Assembly (NCBI GenBank): GCA_020028595.1
Contig: JAIBHQ010000092.1
Span: 1 to 5,058, forward strand
Direction: 5' to 3'
Length of the DNA stretch: 5,058 bases
Source of the DNA: Nitrospirota bacterium
GTDB taxonomy: Bacteria; Nitrospirota; Nitrospiria; Nitrospirales; Nitrospiraceae
The notes under the pieces: model-generated
What the model saw: the letters and a program-made list of their open reading frames with translations, nothing else
Told to the model about the DNA's origin: nothing
Database searches by the model: none
Shown here: positions 4,496 to 5,058 of the stretch, piece after piece
Position numbering within the stretch: the stretch's first letter is position 1
Layout of the letters: every line of letters begins with the position of its first letter
Program-made: the position numbers and the translations under genes

Positions 4496-5058
4496 ATGGA
4501 CTACATTCTCCTTGTTATATTATTCGCGCCGTTTCTTGGAGCCATCGGGCTGATCTTTGTCCCGAACCGCCAGGCGCTCCAGGTCAGGCTGGTCGCGGCC
4601 CTGTCGGCCGGTATCTGTTTCGTCGCCTCCTGGATCATGTTCTTCTCCTTCGATCCGGCCAAGGGCGGCTACCAGTTCGTCCAGCGCTACGAGTGGTCCA
4701 AGGAATTGGGCATCGCCTTTTACCTGGGCGTGGACGGAGTCGGCGTGCCGCTGGTGCTGGCGTCGTCGATTCTGCTCTTTGCCGGTATCTTCGTCTCCTG
4801 GCACATCAAGGACCGCACGAAGGAGTTCTACATCTTCCTGCTCATCCTGGCAGCCGCCACGATCGGCGTCTTCATGTCGCTGGATCTGTTCTTTCTGTAT
4901 TTTTTCTACGAAATGTCCGTGATTCCGATGTACCTGCTGCTCGGCGTGTGGGGGAGCCACACCAAGGGCTATCTCGCCATGACCGATCCGGAAGGGCTGA
5001 AGCAGCGCGACTCGGTGGGGTTCATCTTCAATTTCGCCTCGAACAGCAAGGAATACGC
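4496..5058 (+). CDS. nuoM: NADH-quinone oxidoreductase subunit M, second copy (NuoM2), 3' end outside the window
   Basis: The frame is open from ATG 4496 to the window edge, giving 187 whole codons of a second NuoM. The N-terminus MDYILLVILFAPFLGAIGLI is a normal first helix for the family. D80 lies in FYLGVDGVGVPLVLASS and the essential helix-5 glutamate is E139 in FFLYFFYEMSVIPMYLLLG. The protein is clearly different from NuoM1, not a recent duplicate: shared motifs align but most residues differ. After VWGSH (152-155) comes a polar stretch, TKGYLAMTDPEGLKQRDS and onward to residue 187, where NuoM1 has only about 10 residues before its next helix, so this copy carries a loop insertion of about 24 residues. 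The start is 4 nt after the nuoM1 stop. By the usual operon order the rest of this gene and then nuoN should follow outside the window. A fourth pump in the complex is the likely role. Confidence 0.93.
   Translation, partial: MDYILLVILFAPFLGAIGLIFVPNRQALQVRLVAALSAGICFVASWIMFFSFDPAKGGYQFVQRYEWSKELGIAFYLGVDGVGVPLVLASSILLFAGIFVSWHIKDRTKEFYIFLLILAAATIGVFMSLDLFFLYFFYEMSVIPMYLLLGVWGSHTKGYLAMTDPEGLKQRDSVGFIFNFASNSKEY

Noticed and set aside
4557..4922. Open frame of 121 codons on the + strand near the window end
   Set aside because: It overlaps the start of nuoM2 in another frame and is Ser/Arg-rich. The frame from 4496 gives the real protein.
4496..5058. nuoM2 as a recent duplicate of nuoM1 or an assembly artefact
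   Set aside because: The two proteins differ at most positions outside family motifs, the N-termini are unrelated in detail, and nuoM2 has its own loop insertion. This is an old paralogue, not a copied stretch.
4496..5058. nuoM2 being nuoN instead of a second nuoM
   Set aside because: NuoN usually follows nuoM, but the motifs GVDGVGVPLVL and FFYEMSVIPMYLLLGVWG are of NuoM type. NuoN has a different helix-5 pattern, typically a Glu in an ELMSL-YIL-like context.

Overview
This window is an internal slice of a bacterial nuo operon, coding for proton-pumping membrane subunits of respiratory complex I (NADH:quinone oxidoreductase). All genes are on the + strand, in the order nuoJ (5' end missing), nuoK, nuoL, nuoM (copy 1), nuoM (copy 2, cut off by the window end). 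No unrelated gene is visible. The last gene has no stop codon inside the window but is clearly a second NuoM-type subunit starting at 4496.

The organism is probably a Nitrospira-like bacterium (phylum Nitrospirota). This is an inference from the high GC content, the tandem nuoM genes, the subunit sequences and the style of the intergenic repeats; no database search was possible. Two adjacent nuoM genes behind a NuoL with an enlarged C-terminal lateral helix are the signature of the '2M' complex I described for Nitrospira and some other lineages. That enzyme carries a fourth antiporter-like pumping subunit and is proposed to move a fifth proton per cycle. The NuoL here has roughly 26 extra residues in the lateral-helix region, as expected if the helix must span one more antiporter module.

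Layout: 3-347 is the C-terminal two thirds of NuoJ; 348-435 is a spacer filled by an inverted array of 7-bp repeats; 436-738 is nuoK; 740-2740 is nuoL (GTG start, 1 nt after nuoK); 2741-2859 is a spacer with a GCGAGAC-type palindromic array followed by a GCTGANN array; 2860-4491 is nuoM1, whose last ~30 codons are made of a third 7-bp repeat palindrome; 4496-5058 is the start of nuoM2.

The least explained part is the set of 7-bp-period repeats at three of the four gene junctions. They use different core pentamers (TCAGC/GCTGA, GCGAG/CTCGC, TTCGA/TCGAA) but share the period and the inverted-arm layout. A GCTGANN array ending in CTGAGAGCTT lies in the same orientation just upstream of both the nuoK and nuoM1 start codons, and another array appears to have become the C-terminal tail of NuoM1. 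Otherwise the genes are tightly packed, in line with one transcript. No promoter or convincing intrinsic terminator is seen.
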